A stretch of DNA of 64,000 nucleotides from Limimaricola pyoseonensis. GTDB lineage: Bacteria; Pseudomonadota; Alphaproteobacteria; Rhodobacterales; Rhodobacteraceae. Where the stretch lies: the NCBI RefSeq assembly GCF_900102015.1, contig NZ_FNAT01000002.1, forward strand, positions 124,001 to 188,000, read 5' to 3'. The notes beneath the pieces are model-generated. The model was given only the letters and a program-made list of their open reading frames with translations, was not told the DNA's origin and did not search any database. Shown here piece after piece: positions 16,028 through 25,008 of the stretch. A program made the position numbers and the translations under genes. How positions within the stretch are numbered: the first letter of the stretch is position 1; every line of letters begins with the position of its first letter.

Positions 16028-16594
16028 TCACGGCAGGTGATTGATCGTGGCGGCGCGCCAGTTTCCGCCCTCGCGCGCGATCCGGGTCAGAGAGAGCGGC
16101 TCGATCCGGTGGCCGAAGACCTCGTGGGCGGTGCAGCCCAGCGCGCGCTGGAGCTGGGTGAGGATCACCCCGAAATGCGCGACCACGATCAGGTCTCCGC
16201 CGGTCCAGAGCCGGTCGATCGCGGCGTCGCAACGGGCGCGCAGCGCGTTCCAGCTTTCGCCGTTCGGGGGCGCGATGTCGCCGGGGCGGTCCCAGAAGGC
16301 GCGGATGTGGTCGGGCGCCTCGGCCTCGATCTCGTCATGGCGCTTCAGCTCCCACGCGCCGAAATGGATCTCGCGCAGGTCCGGCTCGTGCGGCAGGCGC
16401 GGCCGGCCGCCCGTCACCGCGTCGGCCGTGCGCACCGCGCGGTCGAGATCCGAGGACACCACCGGCGCCTCGGGCAGCGCGCCGGCGAGCCGCGCCACGG
16501 CCGCCGCGTCGGACAGGTCGGCCGGCAGGTCGGACCAGCCGCACATGCCCTTGGCATGGGTCGGCCCGTGCCGGATCAGCCATAGCGCGCTCAT
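16028..16594 (-). CDS. cobC: Histidine phosphatase, probable alpha-ribazole phosphatase
   Basis: 188-residue histidine-phosphatase-superfamily enzyme with the LIRHGPTHAKG motif (phosphoacceptor His) near the N-terminus, SSDLDRAVRTADA, IHFGAWELKRHDEI, and a second catalytic His in VVAHFGVILTQLQ. It overlaps the stop of cobU by ATGA, which supports a role as the phosphatase that removes phosphate from alpha-ribazole-5-phosphate in the lower-loop branch of cobalamin assembly. On sequence alone another small-molecule phosphatase cannot be excluded. Confidence 0.8.
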   Translation of the reverse strand: MSALWLIRHGPTHAKGMCGWSDLPADLSDAAAVARLAGALPEAPVVSSDLDRAVRTADAVTGGRPRLPHEPDLREIHFGAWELKRHDEIEAEAPDHIRAFWDRPGDIAPPNGESWNALRARCDAAIDRLWTGGDLIVVAHFGVILTQLQRALGCTAHEVFGHRIEPLSLTRIAREGGNWRAATINHLP

Positions 16595-17115
16595 GGCAGC
16601 TCTCCCTTCAGCGCCAGCGGCAGCCCGGCCATCACCGCGACGACCCGGTCGGCCCGCGCCGCCAGACGCCGGTTCAGACCGCCCTGCGCCGCGCGGAAGC
16701 GCCGCGCCAGCGCGTTGTCGGGCACGATCCCGGCGCCCACCTCGTTCGAGACCACGACGACCGGCACCGCGCAGGCCTCGATCGCCGCGATGAGCCCGGC
16801 CTCGGCGGCGGCGAGGTCGGCCTCGGCGAGGATCAGGTTCGACAGCCACAGCGTCGCGCAGTCGATCAGCGCGATTTCGCCGGCCCGCAGGCCGGACAAT
16901 GCCGATCCGGGGTCAAGCGGCGCCTCGACCGTGCGCCAGCCCGCCCCGCGCGCGGCGCGGTGGCGGGCGATCTTTTCTGTCATCTCGTGATCGAAGGCCT
17001 GTGCGGTGGCGATATAGACCGGTGCCCGAGCCGCCTTGAGAACAAGGGATTCCGCGTAATCCGACTTGCCCGAGGCGGCGCCGCCTAGAACCAGCGTGAA
17101 ATTCTGCAAGGTCAT
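16591..17115 (-). CDS. cobU: Adenosylcobinamide kinase/adenosylcobinamide-phosphate guanylyltransferase
   Basis: 174-residue bifunctional enzyme (called cobP in the aerobic pathway) that phosphorylates adenosylcobinamide and transfers GMP to it, late in B12 synthesis. The P-loop is TLVLGGAASGKSDYAE; ALIDCATLWLSNL and VVVSNEVGAGIVPDNALARRFR are family hallmarks. The ATG at 17115 places the P-loop at the usual position; an in-frame extension to 17157 looks unrelated. First gene of the leftward run; divergent from rpoH. The product supports the B12-dependent ribonucleotide reductase encoded at 54.7 kb. Confidence 0.93.
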   Translation of the reverse strand: MTLQNFTLVLGGAASGKSDYAESLVLKAARAPVYIATAQAFDHEMTEKIARHRAARGAGWRTVEAPLDPGSALSGLRAGEIALIDCATLWLSNLILAEADLAAAEAGLIAAIEACAVPVVVVSNEVGAGIVPDNALARRFRAAQGGLNRRLAARADRVVAVMAGLPLALKGELP

Positions 17116-17227
17116 GGGCGAAACTTTCTGAGGGGGGGCGGCGTTGGCAGGGCACATGAAAGGTGACTAGCAGGCCGCCCGGCCATGGCAAGCGCACCGA
17201 CCTCTTTGAAGTCCCGGGGACGATGAC

Positions 17228-18106
17228 ATGGCTTTTGACGGATTTGCGGACCAGACCATGACCCGCAACGCGATGCGGGCCGAATTGCTGGACGCCGAGA
17301 CCGAGCTCAGGCTCGCCTATGCGTGGCGCGACCAGCGCTGCGAGAAATCTCTGCACCGACTGATCACCGCCTACATGCGGCTCGCCATCTCGATGGCGTC
17401 GAAGTTCCGCCGCTACGGCGCGCCGATGAACGACCTCATTCAGGAGGCCTCCCTCGGCCTCATGAAGGCGGCCGACAAGTTTGACCCGGACCGGGGCGTG
17501 CGCTTCTCCACCTACGCGGTGTGGTGGATCAAGGCCTCGATCCAGGACTACGTGATGCGCAACTGGTCGATGGTGCGCACCGGCTCGACCTCTTCCCAGA
17601 AATCGCTGTTCTTCAACATGCGCCGCGTGCAGGCCCGGATCGAGCGCGAGGCCGCGGCCGAGGGGCGGGAGCTCGACGGCGCGACGCTGCGGAAGATGAT
17701 CGCCAAGGAGGTGGGCGTGCCGCTCGCCGACGTGGAGATGATGGAAGGGCGGCTCTCGGGCTCCGACTTCTCGCTCAACGCCACGCAATCCTCCGAGGAG
17801 GAGGGGCGCGAATGGATCGAGGCGCTCGAGGATGACGGGCTGCAGGCCGCCGAGCTGGTGCAGAACAGCCACGACACCGAGATGCTGCGCCAGTGGCTGC
17901 TGAACGCGCTGTCGGCGCTCAACGCCCGCGAGCAGTTCATCGTCCGCGAGCGCAAGCTGCGCGACGAGCCGCGCACGCTGGAGAGCCTCGGCGACGAGCT
18001 GGGCCTGTCCAAGGAGCGCGTCCGCCAGCTCGAGGCCGCCGCCTTCGGCAAGATGCGCAAGAGCCTCGAGGGCCAGTCGCGCGAGGTGCTGGGCTTCTTC
18101 GGCTGA
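17228..18106 (+). CDS. rpoH: Heat-shock/oxidative-stress sigma factor RpoH (RpoH-II type)
   Basis: 292-residue sigma-70 group factor. Region 2 is AYMRLAISMASKFRRYGAPMNDLIQEASLGLMKA with FDPDRGVRFSTYAVWWIKASIQDYVMRNWSMVR; the RpoH-type segment SSQKSLFFNMRRVQ follows. Region 4 helix-turn-helix is LESLGDELGLSKERVRQLE. In Rhodobacter sphaeroides two RpoH proteins exist, and the second is a RpoE-controlled singlet-oxygen-response sigma; the N-terminus MAFDGFADQTMTRNAM and the coaBC-dut neighbourhood fit RpoH-II, from memory and not by alignment. I could not identify a convincing RpoE promoter in the 112 bp upstream. Confidence 0.92.
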   Translation: MAFDGFADQTMTRNAMRAELLDAETELRLAYAWRDQRCEKSLHRLITAYMRLAISMASKFRRYGAPMNDLIQEASLGLMKAADKFDPDRGVRFSTYAVWWIKASIQDYVMRNWSMVRTGSTSSQKSLFFNMRRVQARIEREAAAEGRELDGATLRKMIAKEVGVPLADVEMMEGRLSGSDFSLNATQSSEEEGREWIEALEDDGLQAAELVQNSHDTEMLRQWLLNALSALNAREQFIVRERKLRDEPRTLESLGDELGLSKERVRQLEAAAFGKMRKSLEGQSREVLGFFG

Positions 18107-18142
18107 GCCGAGATTGCCCCCGGCCGATCAAGCGCATAGGGT

Positions 18143-18168
18143 CGCCCCGCATGAACTGCGGGGCGTTT
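18143..18168 (+). promoter_or_regulatory. Hairpin between rpoH and coaBC covering the coaBC ribosome-binding site
   Basis: A perfect 9-bp stem (CGCCCCGCA with TGCGGGGCG, loop TGAAC) followed by TTT, ending just before the coaBC GTG start at 18171. It can act as the rpoH terminator. Its 3' arm contains the only purine-rich stretch (GCGGGGC) able to serve as the coaBC ribosome-binding site, so in read-through transcripts it would also hide that site. Confidence 0.6.
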
Positions 18169-18170
18169 CC

Positions 18171-19394
18171 GTGTCTCACATCCTCCTGATCATCGGCGGC
18201 GGCATCGCGGCCTACAAGTCGCTCGAGCTGATCCGCCTGCTCACCAAGGCCGGGCACGAGGTCACGCCGGTGATGACCGAAAGCGCCGGGCAGTTCGTCA
18301 CGCCGCTCTCCGTCTCGGCGCTGGCCGGCAAGAAGGTGCACGAAGCGCTGTTCGACCTCACCGCCGAGGCCGAGATGGGCCATATCCAGCTCTCGCGCGT
18401 GGCCGACCTTCTTGTCGTCGCGCCCGCCACGGCCGACATGATGGCCAAGATGGCGCAGGGCCGGGCCTCCGACCTCGCCTCGACGCTGCTTCTGGCGACC
18501 GACACGCCGGTGATGATCGCCCCCGCCATGAACGTGCGGATGTGGCTGCACCCGGCGACGCAGCGCAACCTCGCCACGCTTCAGGGCGACGGCGTCGCGG
18601 TGGTCGGGCCGGACGAGGGCGACATGGCCTGCGGCGAATACGGCCCCGGACGGATGGCCGAACCGCAGGCGATCTTCGAGGCGATCGAGGCCGCGCTCGA
18701 CCCGGGCGCGAAGCCGCTCGCCGGGCGGCACGTGCTGGTCACGTCCGGCCCCACCCACGAGCCGATCGATCCGGTGCGCTACATCGCCAACCGCTCCTCG
18801 GGGGCGCAAGGGACCGCGCTGGCCGAGGCGCTGGTGGATCTGGGCGCGCGCGTCACCTTCGTCACCGGCCCGGCCAGCGCGCCGATGCCGAAAGGGGCGC
18901 ATGTCGTGCCGGTCGAGACCGCGGCCGAAATGCGCGACGCGGTCGCCGCGGCGCTGCCCGCCGACGCCGCGATCTTCGCCGCCGCCGTGGCCGACTGGCG
19001 GGTCGAGAGCGGGTCGGACCGCAAGATCAAGAAGCAGGACGGCGCGCTGCCCGAACTGCGTCTGGCCGAAAACCCCGACATCCTCGCCGGGGTGGCGCGC
19101 ATGGCCGAGGGGCGGCCGCGCCTCGTGGTGGGCTTCGCCGCCGAAACCCATGACGTCACCGCCAACGCCACCGCCAAGCGCGCCCGCAAGGGCTGCGACT
19201 GGATCGTCGCCAACGACGTCTCGCCCGGCACCGGCATCATGGGCGGATCCGAGAACGCGGTGACGCTGATCACCGCGACCGGGTCCGAGGACTGGCCGCG
19301 CATGGGCAAGGCCGATGTGGCCCGGCGGCTCGCGCAGCGGCTGGCCGAGGCGTTGGCAAACGAGGACGGGACCGCCTCCGGCGGGAGTATTTGA
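18171..19394 (+). CDS. coaBC: Bifunctional phosphopantothenoylcysteine synthetase/decarboxylase
   Basis: 407-residue fusion catalysing two consecutive steps of coenzyme A synthesis. The CoaC flavodoxin-like half has LLIIGGGIAAYKSLELIR and the substrate motif APAMNVRMW. The CoaB half begins near HVLVTSGPTHEPIDPVRYIANRSSG and contains KIKKQ and VGFAAET. The start is a GTG at 18171, placing the protein exactly at the conserved N-terminus. The dut start lies 10 bp after the stop, so coaBC-dut-ThiF gene form an operon. panC and panB, upstream in the same pathway, are at 28.5-30.2 kb. Confidence 0.95.
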   Translation: MSHILLIIGGGIAAYKSLELIRLLTKAGHEVTPVMTESAGQFVTPLSVSALAGKKVHEALFDLTAEAEMGHIQLSRVADLLVVAPATADMMAKMAQGRASDLASTLLLATDTPVMIAPAMNVRMWLHPATQRNLATLQGDGVAVVGPDEGDMACGEYGPGRMAEPQAIFEAIEAALDPGAKPLAGRHVLVTSGPTHEPIDPVRYIANRSSGAQGTALAEALVDLGARVTFVTGPASAPMPKGAHVVPVETAAEMRDAVAAALPADAAIFAAAVADWRVESGSDRKIKKQDGALPELRLAENPDILAGVARMAEGRPRLVVGFAAETHDVTANATAKRARKGCDWIVANDVSPGTGIMGGSENAVTLITATGSEDWPRMGKADVARRLAQRLAEALANEDGTASGGSI

Positions 19395-19403
19395 GGAGTG
19401 AAG

Positions 19404-19880
19404 ATGCCCGGGACCGCGACCCTGCGGCTGTGCTGGACCGATACGGCCGACCGCGACCTGCCGCTGCCCGCCTACCAGACCGCCGGCGCGGCGGGGGCCG
19501 ATCTCGTCGCCAATCTCGACCCCGCCGACCGCGAGAGCGGCATCGCGCTCGCGCCCGGCGCGCGGGCGCTGGTGCCGACCGGTCTGCGCGTCGCGGTGCC
19601 CGAGGGCCATGAGCTGCAGATCCGGCCGCGCTCGGGGCTGGCGCTGAAGCACGGCATCACCTTCCCCAACAGCCCCGGCACCATCGACAGCGACTATCGC
19701 GGGCCGCTGGGCGTGATCGTGATGAATGCCGGGCAGGAGAGCTTCACCGTGACCCATGGCATGCGGATCGCGCAGGCGGTGCTGGCGCCGGTCACGCGCG
19801 CGGCCTTCGTCACGGTCGAGAGCCTCGACGAGACGCCGCGCGGCGCGGGCGGCTTCGGCTCGACCGGGGGGATCGCGTGA
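19404..19880 (+). CDS. dut: dUTP diphosphatase
   Basis: 158-residue trimeric dUTPase that hydrolyses dUTP to dUMP, keeping uracil out of DNA and feeding thymidylate synthesis. The five motifs are visible: [51 protein letters not shown] and the P-loop-like C-terminal [10 protein letters not shown]. The ATG at 19404 has GGAG five bases upstream, better than the GTG at 19398. Its stop overlaps the GTG start of the next gene. Confidence 0.96.
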   Translation: MPGTATLRLCWTDTADRDLPLPAYQTAGAAGADLVANLDPADRESGIALAPGARALVPTGLRVAVPEGHELQIRPRSGLALKHGITFPNSPGTIDSDYRGPLGVIVMNAGQESFTVTHGMRIAQAVLAPVTRAAFVTVESLDETPRGAGGFGSTGGIA

Positions 19881-20923
19881 TCCTCGTCGGCGTCATGGCC
19901 GCGGCGCTGTGGGGCATCGGCGCGCTGACCGGCGCGCCGCGCGCGGCGCGGCTCAACATGATCGGCCTCTTGATGGTCGCGGTGATCGCCGGCCACCTGA
20001 TCCTGCCCGACGGCCACCCGCTGCGCGAGGCGACGGGCGGCGAGGCGGCCTTCTGGGTGCTGCTCTTGGCGCTGGGCGCGCTGGTCTGGCTCTACACCCG
20101 GGGGCTCGCGCTCCTGAAGAAGCGCGCCGCGCCGAAGGCGCCGGACGCGCCCGCGCGCAAGGGGTTCTCCGAGACCGAGCTGACCCGCTACGCCCGCCAC
20201 ATCGCCCTGCGCGAGATCGGCGGGCCGGGGCAGGGGGCGCTGCGCCGCGCGCGCGTGCTGGTGGTCGGCGCCGGCGGGCTGGGCTGCCCGGCGCTCACCT
20301 ACCTCGCGGCCTCGGGCGTCGGCACCATCGGCGTGATCGACCACGACACCGTCGATCTCAGCAATCTCGGCCGGCAGGTGCTCTACGACGAGGGGCAGAT
20401 CGGCATGCCCAAGGTCCACGCCGCCGCCGAGAAGCTGCGCGCGCAGAACCCGCATGTCGAGATCCGGCCCTACGAGCGGCGCCTGACAAGCGAGATCGCG
20501 CAGGAGCTCTTCGGCGACTACGACCTCGTGCTCGACGGCTGCGACGACTTCGGCACCCGCGCCGTCGTCAACCAGGCCGCCGTGGCCACCGGCACGCCGC
20601 TGATCGCCGCCGCGCTGACCCAGTGGGAGGGGCAGATCTCGCTCTACCACCCGGCGAAGGGCGCGCCCTGCTGGAGCTGCGTCTTCCCCGAGCGGCCCGA
20701 CCCGGCGCTGGTCCCCGCCTGCGCCGAGGCGGGAGTGCTCGGGCCGCTGCCCGGCGTGCTCGGCGCGATGATGGCGGCCGAGGCGGTCAAGCATCTGACC
20801 GGGGCGGGCGAGACCCTCGCCGGGCGGCTGGTGATCCACGACACGCTCTACGCCGAGACCCGCAGCGTGAAGCTCGCGCGCCGCGCCGGCTGCCCGGTCT
20901 GCGGCGAGGTGAACACCGCCTGA
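19877..20923 (+). CDS. ThiF/MoeB-family adenylyltransferase with N-terminal membrane segments
   Basis: 348 residues. Residues 1-~85 hold two to three hydrophobic segments ([51 protein letters not shown]). The rest is an E1-like domain: [35 protein letters not shown] (nucleotide binding), [27 protein letters not shown], and two CxxC pairs (CWSC, CPVC) for zinc. Such enzymes adenylate the C-terminal glycine of ubiquitin-like sulphur carriers (MoaD, ThiS). GTG start at 19877 overlaps the dut stop. No MoaD/ThiS gene is adjacent, so its partner is unknown. Confidence 0.88.
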   Translation: MILVGVMAAALWGIGALTGAPRAARLNMIGLLMVAVIAGHLILPDGHPLREATGGEAAFWVLLLALGALVWLYTRGLALLKKRAAPKAPDAPARKGFSETELTRYARHIALREIGGPGQGALRRARVLVVGAGGLGCPALTYLAASGVGTIGVIDHDTVDLSNLGRQVLYDEGQIGMPKVHAAAEKLRAQNPHVEIRPYERRLTSEIAQELFGDYDLVLDGCDDFGTRAVVNQAAVATGTPLIAAALTQWEGQISLYHPAKGAPCWSCVFPERPDPALVPACAEAGVLGPLPGVLGAMMAAEAVKHLTGAGETLAGRLVIHDTLYAETRSVKLARRAGCPVCGEVNTA

Positions 20924-21002
20924 CGCTTGCGTCGCGGGGCCGGCGTCGCATAGTGACGGGCGACGCCCTCGATCCCTGACCCGAGCCCGGAAGGACCTTC
21001 CC

Positions 21003-21785
21003 ATGACCCGCAGCCCGATCCTCGCCGCCGCCCTGCTCGCCGCGCTGCCCGCCGCCGCGCAGGACCTGCCCGATCTCGGTGGCCGCGAGGTCGTCGTGGC
21101 GGTCGAGAACGCCTACCCGCCGCTGCAGTTCCTCGACGCCGAGGGCGCGGCCGTCGGCTGGGAATACGACGCCGTGGCTGAGATGGCCGAGCGGCTGAAC
21201 TTCGAGCCGGTCTGGGAGGTGATGTCCTGGGACGCCACCATCCCCGCCGTGGCCGAGGGGCAGGTCGACATGGCGATGAACGGCATCACCATCCGCGAGG
21301 ACCGCGCCGAGGTGGTCGACTTCTCCGCCCCCTACATGACCAGCGAGATGGTCATGCTGGTGCGCGGCGACGAGGAGCGCTTCGCCGATGCCGCGGGCTT
21401 CGCCGCCGACGAGGACCTGCTGATGGCGGCGCAGCCCGGCACCACGCCGTTCTACGTGGGCGTCTACGAGGTGCTCGACGGCGACGAGGCCAACCCGCGC
21501 ATCCAGATGTTCGAGACCTTCGGCGCGGGCGTGCAGGCGCTGCGCGCGGGCGATGTCGACCTCGTCCTGACCGACAGCACCGCGGGCGAGGGCTACGTCT
21601 CGGCCTCCGACGGCGCGCTGAAGATCGTCGGCGAGAAGCTCGGCACCGAGGAGTTCGGCTTCATCTTTCCGCAGGACAGCGATCTGGTCGGCGCGGTCGA
21701 TGCCGCCATCGCCGCGATGCGGGCCGACGGCACGCTCGTGGCGCTGAACACCAAGTGGTTCCTCGACTACAAGATGGGCGAGTGA
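21003..21785 (+). CDS. Polar amino-acid ABC transporter, periplasmic binding protein
   Basis: 260-residue SBP family 3 receptor. Signal peptide PILAAALLAALPAAAQ, then VVVAVENAYPPLQFLDAEG, WEYDAVAEMAERLN, GQVDMAMNGITIREDRAEVVDFSAPY, the standard ligand-binding pattern, and a C-terminal VGAVDAAIAAMRADGTLVALNTKWF. AAGGA precedes the ATG at 21003. The ligand is probably a polar or basic amino acid but cannot be assigned. A permease gene follows 13 bp after the stop. Confidence 0.92.
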   Translation: MTRSPILAAALLAALPAAAQDLPDLGGREVVVAVENAYPPLQFLDAEGAAVGWEYDAVAEMAERLNFEPVWEVMSWDATIPAVAEGQVDMAMNGITIREDRAEVVDFSAPYMTSEMVMLVRGDEERFADAAGFAADEDLLMAAQPGTTPFYVGVYEVLDGDEANPRIQMFETFGAGVQALRAGDVDLVLTDSTAGEGYVSASDGALKIVGEKLGTEEFGFIFPQDSDLVGAVDAAIAAMRADGTLVALNTKWFLDYKMGE

Positions 21786-21798
21786 GCCGCCCGGCCTC

Positions 21799-22638
21799 GT
21801 GAAGCCCACCCCGTCTCCCGAGAAGGACTTTCCATGGTGGCTGGTCGTCGTCGCGACGACCGGCCTCTTCCTGTTCTGGCGCGCGGCGCAGGACGGGGTG
21901 CAGACACAGGTGCTCGAGACCCTGTCGCGCGGCATCGGCATCACCGTGATGGTGACGCTGGTGGCCTATGCCGGCGCCTGCGTCATCGGCCTCGCTCTGG
22001 CGCTGGCGCAGATGTCGCGCTGGCTGGTGCTGCGGCAGGCGGCGCGGCTCTATGTCGAGGTCATGCGCGGCATCCCGATCATCGTGCTGCTGCTCTACGT
22101 GGCCTTCGTGCTCGCCCCGGCCATGGTCGCGGGCTGGAACTGGATTGCCCAGCCCTTCGGCGCCGAGGAGCTGCGCACCCGCGACCTGCCGCTTCTGTGG
22201 CGCGCGGTGATCGCGCTGACGCTGGCCTATGCGAGCTTTCTCGCCGAGGTGTTCCGCGCCGGTCTCATGTCGGTCGACGAGGGGCAGGTCGAGGCGGCCG
22301 AGGCGCTGGGCCTCTCGCCGTGGCAGCGCTTCCGCCTCGTGGTCTTTCCGCAGGCCTTCCGCACCATCCTGCCGCCCCTCGGCAACGACTTCGTCGCCAT
22401 GGTCAAGGACAGCAGCCTCGTCAGCGTGCTCGGCGTGGCCGACATCACCCAGCTCGGCAAGGTCACGGCGGCGGGCAATTTCCGCTACTTCGAGACCTAC
22501 AACATGGTGGCGCTGATCTACCTCGTGATGACCATCGGCCTGTCGCTGGCGCTGCGCGGCCTCGAGCGGCGGCTCAGGGCGCGCGGCGGCCCGGACGGCG
22601 CGCGCCGCGCGGGCGAGGGCGGGGTGCTGCCGGGCTGA
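21799..22638 (+). CDS. Polar amino-acid ABC transporter, permease
   Basis: 279-residue HisMQ-type permease with about five hydrophobic segments and the cytoplasmic EAA loop EAAEALGLSPWQRFRLVVFPQAFRTILPPLGNDF, which contacts the ATPase. LARGIGITVMVTL-like opening (RGIGITVMVTLVAYAGACVIG) is typical. GTG start at 21799 lies close behind the receptor gene, so the two form an operon. The ATP-binding subunit expected in this family is not encoded next to them; an M3 peptidase gene follows instead, so an ATPase must be shared from elsewhere. Confidence 0.92.
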   Translation: MKPTPSPEKDFPWWLVVVATTGLFLFWRAAQDGVQTQVLETLSRGIGITVMVTLVAYAGACVIGLALALAQMSRWLVLRQAARLYVEVMRGIPIIVLLLYVAFVLAPAMVAGWNWIAQPFGAEELRTRDLPLLWRAVIALTLAYASFLAEVFRAGLMSVDEGQVEAAEALGLSPWQRFRLVVFPQAFRTILPPLGNDFVAMVKDSSLVSVLGVADITQLGKVTAAGNFRYFETYNMVALIYLVMTIGLSLALRGLERRLRARGGPDGARRAGEGGVLPG

Positions 22639-22700
22639 GAACGCGCGGGGTGGAAGACGGCCCCGGCCGGGCATAGCTTGGCCCCCAAAGGAGACCGCGC

Positions 22701-24716
22701 ATGACCAACCCGCTGCTCGAAGACTGGGACACGCCCTTCGGCCTGCCGCCCTATGACCGCATCACCGAGGACCACTGGGCCCCGGCGGTCGAGGCCGAGC
22801 TGTCGCGCGCCCGCGCCGCCGTCGCCGCCATCGCCGACAACCCCGAGCCGCCGAGCTTCGACAACACCGTCGCCGCGCTGGAGCGCGCCGATCTCGGGCT
22901 GGGCCGGGTGCTCGGCGCCTTCTACTCGGTCGCCGGGGCCGACAGCACGCCGGGGCTGCAGGCGCTGCAGCGCGACTTCGCGCCCAAGCTCTCGGCCTAC
23001 GGCTCGGAGGTGATCTCGAACGCCGCGCTCTTCGCCCGGATCGAGGATCTCTGGGACCGGCGCGAGACGCTGGGCCTGACCGACGAGGAGGCCCGCGTGC
23101 TGATGCTGACCCGGCGCGGCTTCGTCCGCTCGGGCGCGCAGCTCGAGGGCGAGGATGCGAAGCGCATGGCCGAGATCAAGTCGCGGCTCTCGGTGCTCGG
23201 CACGCAGTTCGCGCAGAACCTGCTCGCCGACGAGGCCGACTGGTCGATGCCGCTCTCGCCCGAGGCGCTGGCCGAGCTGCCCGCCGGGCTGCGCTCGGCC
23301 GCGACATCGGCGGGCGGCGAGAAGGGCCCGGTCATTACCCTCTCGCGCTCGCTGATCGTGCCCTTCCTGCAGTATTCGCCCGACCGCGCGGCGCGGCGGA
23401 AGGCCTACGAGGCCTGGGCTGCGCGCGGCGCACGGGGCGGCGAGACCGACAACCGCGCCATCGCCGCCGAGGTGCTGCGCCTGCGCGAGGAGCGCGCGAA
23501 GCTGCTTGGGCATGACGACTTCGCCTCCTACAAGCTCGAGACCGAGATGGCGAAGACGCCGGACGCCGTGCGCGAGATGCTGCACGCGGTCTGGACCCCG
23601 GCCCGCGAGCTGGCGCTGAAGGACGCCGCGATCTACGAGGAGATGCTGCGCGCCGACGGCCATGACGGGCCGCTCGAGCCGTGGGACTGGCGCTACTACG
23701 CCGAGGCCCGCCGCCGCGCCGAGCACGAGATCGACGACGGCACGCTCAAGCCCTACCTGCAGCTCGACCGGATGATCGAGGCGGCCTTCTCGGTCGCGCA
23801 TCGCCTGTTCGGCATCAAGGCGCGCGAGATCGAGGCGCCGCTCTACCACCCGGACGCCCGCGCCTTCGAGATCACCCGCGACGGCCGCCACCTCGCGGTC
23901 TTCGTGGGCGACTGGTTCGCCCGGCCCTCGAAGCGTTCGGGCGCGTGGTGCTCGGCGATGCGCCAGCAGCACCGGCTCTCGGACGAGGAGGTGCGGCCGC
24001 TGGTCGTCAACGTCTGCAACTTCGCCAAGCCGGGGGAGGGCGAGCCGGCGCTTCTGTCCTACGATGACGCGCGCACGCTGTTCCACGAGTTCGGCCACGC
24101 GCTGCACCAGATGCTGTCCGACGTCACCTTCGAGAGCATTTCGGGCACCTCGGTGGCGCGCGACTTCGTCGAGCTGCCGAGCCAGCTCTTGGAGCATTGG
24201 CTGGAGGTGCCGGAGGTGCTGCGCGACTTCGCCACCCATGCCGAGACCGGCGAGCCGATGCCCGAGGCCCTGATGCAGAAGATGCTGGCGGCGAAGAACT
24301 TCGACCAGGGGTTCGCCAGCATAGAGCAGACCGCCTCGGCCATCGTCGATCTGGAGTTCCATTGCGGCCCGGCCCCGGCCGACCCGATGCAGCGGCAGGC
24401 CGAGATCCTCGAAGGCCTCGGCATCCCGCACGCGATCCGGATGCGCCACGCCACGCCACATTTCGCGCATGTCTTCACCGGCGACGGCTACTCGGCCGGC
24501 TATTACAGCTACCAGTGGTCCGAGATGATGGACGAGGACGCCTTCGCGGCCTTCGAGGAAACGGGCGACGTCTTCGACCCCGAGACCGCGCGCAAGCTGG
24601 AAGAGCACGTGCTCTCCAGGGGCGGCGCGGAGGAGCCGGGCCTGCTCTACGAGCGGTTCCGCGGCCGGATGCCCGGGGTCGAGGCGCTGCTGAAGGGCCG
24701 CGGCCTCGCGGCCTAG
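22701..24716 (+). CDS. M3-family zinc oligopeptidase (Dcp/OpdA-like)
   Basis: 671-residue cytoplasmic metallopeptidase, no signal peptide, near the length of peptidyl-dipeptidase Dcp and oligopeptidase A. The zinc motif is HEFGH within ARTLFHEFGHALHQM, with the third ligand glutamate expected about 25 residues on (TSVARDFVELPSQL). DGYSAGYYSYQWSEMMDEDAF is the substrate loop region near the C-terminus. AAAGGAGA precedes the ATG at 22701. The stop shares CTAG with the convergent small gene. Dcp and OpdA cannot be separated by eye. Confidence 0.93.
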   Translation: MTNPLLEDWDTPFGLPPYDRITEDHWAPAVEAELSRARAAVAAIADNPEPPSFDNTVAALERADLGLGRVLGAFYSVAGADSTPGLQALQRDFAPKLSAYGSEVISNAALFARIEDLWDRRETLGLTDEEARVLMLTRRGFVRSGAQLEGEDAKRMAEIKSRLSVLGTQFAQNLLADEADWSMPLSPEALAELPAGLRSAATSAGGEKGPVITLSRSLIVPFLQYSPDRAARRKAYEAWAARGARGGETDNRAIAAEVLRLREERAKLLGHDDFASYKLETEMAKTPDAVREMLHAVWTPARELALKDAAIYEEMLRADGHDGPLEPWDWRYYAEARRRAEHEIDDGTLKPYLQLDRMIEAAFSVAHRLFGIKAREIEAPLYHPDARAFEITRDGRHLAVFVGDWFARPSKRSGAWCSAMRQQHRLSDEEVRPLVVNVCNFAKPGEGEPALLSYDDARTLFHEFGHALHQMLSDVTFESISGTSVARDFVELPSQLLEHWLEVPEVLRDFATHAETGEPMPEALMQKMLAAKNFDQGFASIEQTASAIVDLEFHCGPAPADPMQRQAEILEGLGIPHAIRMRHATPHFAHVFTGDGYSAGYYSYQWSEMMDEDAFAAFEETGDVFDPETARKLEEHVLSRGGAEEPGLLYERFRGRMPGVEALLKGRGLAA

Positions 24717-24964
24717 CCCTCCTTGCGGCGGGCCTCGGCGGCTTCGAGGATGTGGTGCATCTCGTCGGCGAGCGCGCCCTCGATCGAGAGGCCCTCGCCG
24801 GGCACCGCGCCCGGGTCCTCCTCGTCGCCGACCATGTGGCTGCGGTCGCGGATGTAGTCGCGCAGCTGCTCGCCCGCGGGGCCGTCCAGCGCCGCCACCA
24901 GCCGGGCCAGCACCTTGCGCTGCGCCAGAAGGCGGCCTTCGAGGCTGTCGATGGTGGTGGTCAT
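24713..24964 (-). CDS. Small hypothetical protein
   Basis: 83 residues, charged and mostly helical in appearance (SLEGRLLAQRKVLARLVAALD), with an acidic Gly/Pro-containing middle. No known domain recognised. GGGGAG lies about eight bases before the ATG at 24964. Stop shared with the M3 peptidase through CTAG. It lies 44 bp downstream of the CDF gene on the same strand. Reads like a real gene; function unknown. Confidence 0.7.
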   Translation of the reverse strand: MTTTIDSLEGRLLAQRKVLARLVAALDGPAGEQLRDYIRDRSHMVGDEEDPGAVPGEGLSIEGALADEMHHILEAAEARRKEG

Positions 24965-25008
24965 GGCGGCGCTCCCCGGTGGTCTGGCTGTCTGCCGGGG
25001 CAACGCGG

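Noticed and set aside
16591-18106. Cobalamin riboswitch for cobU or the B12-dependent reductase
   Set aside because: I looked for a B12-box-like sequence upstream of cobU and nrdJ and found none convincing.
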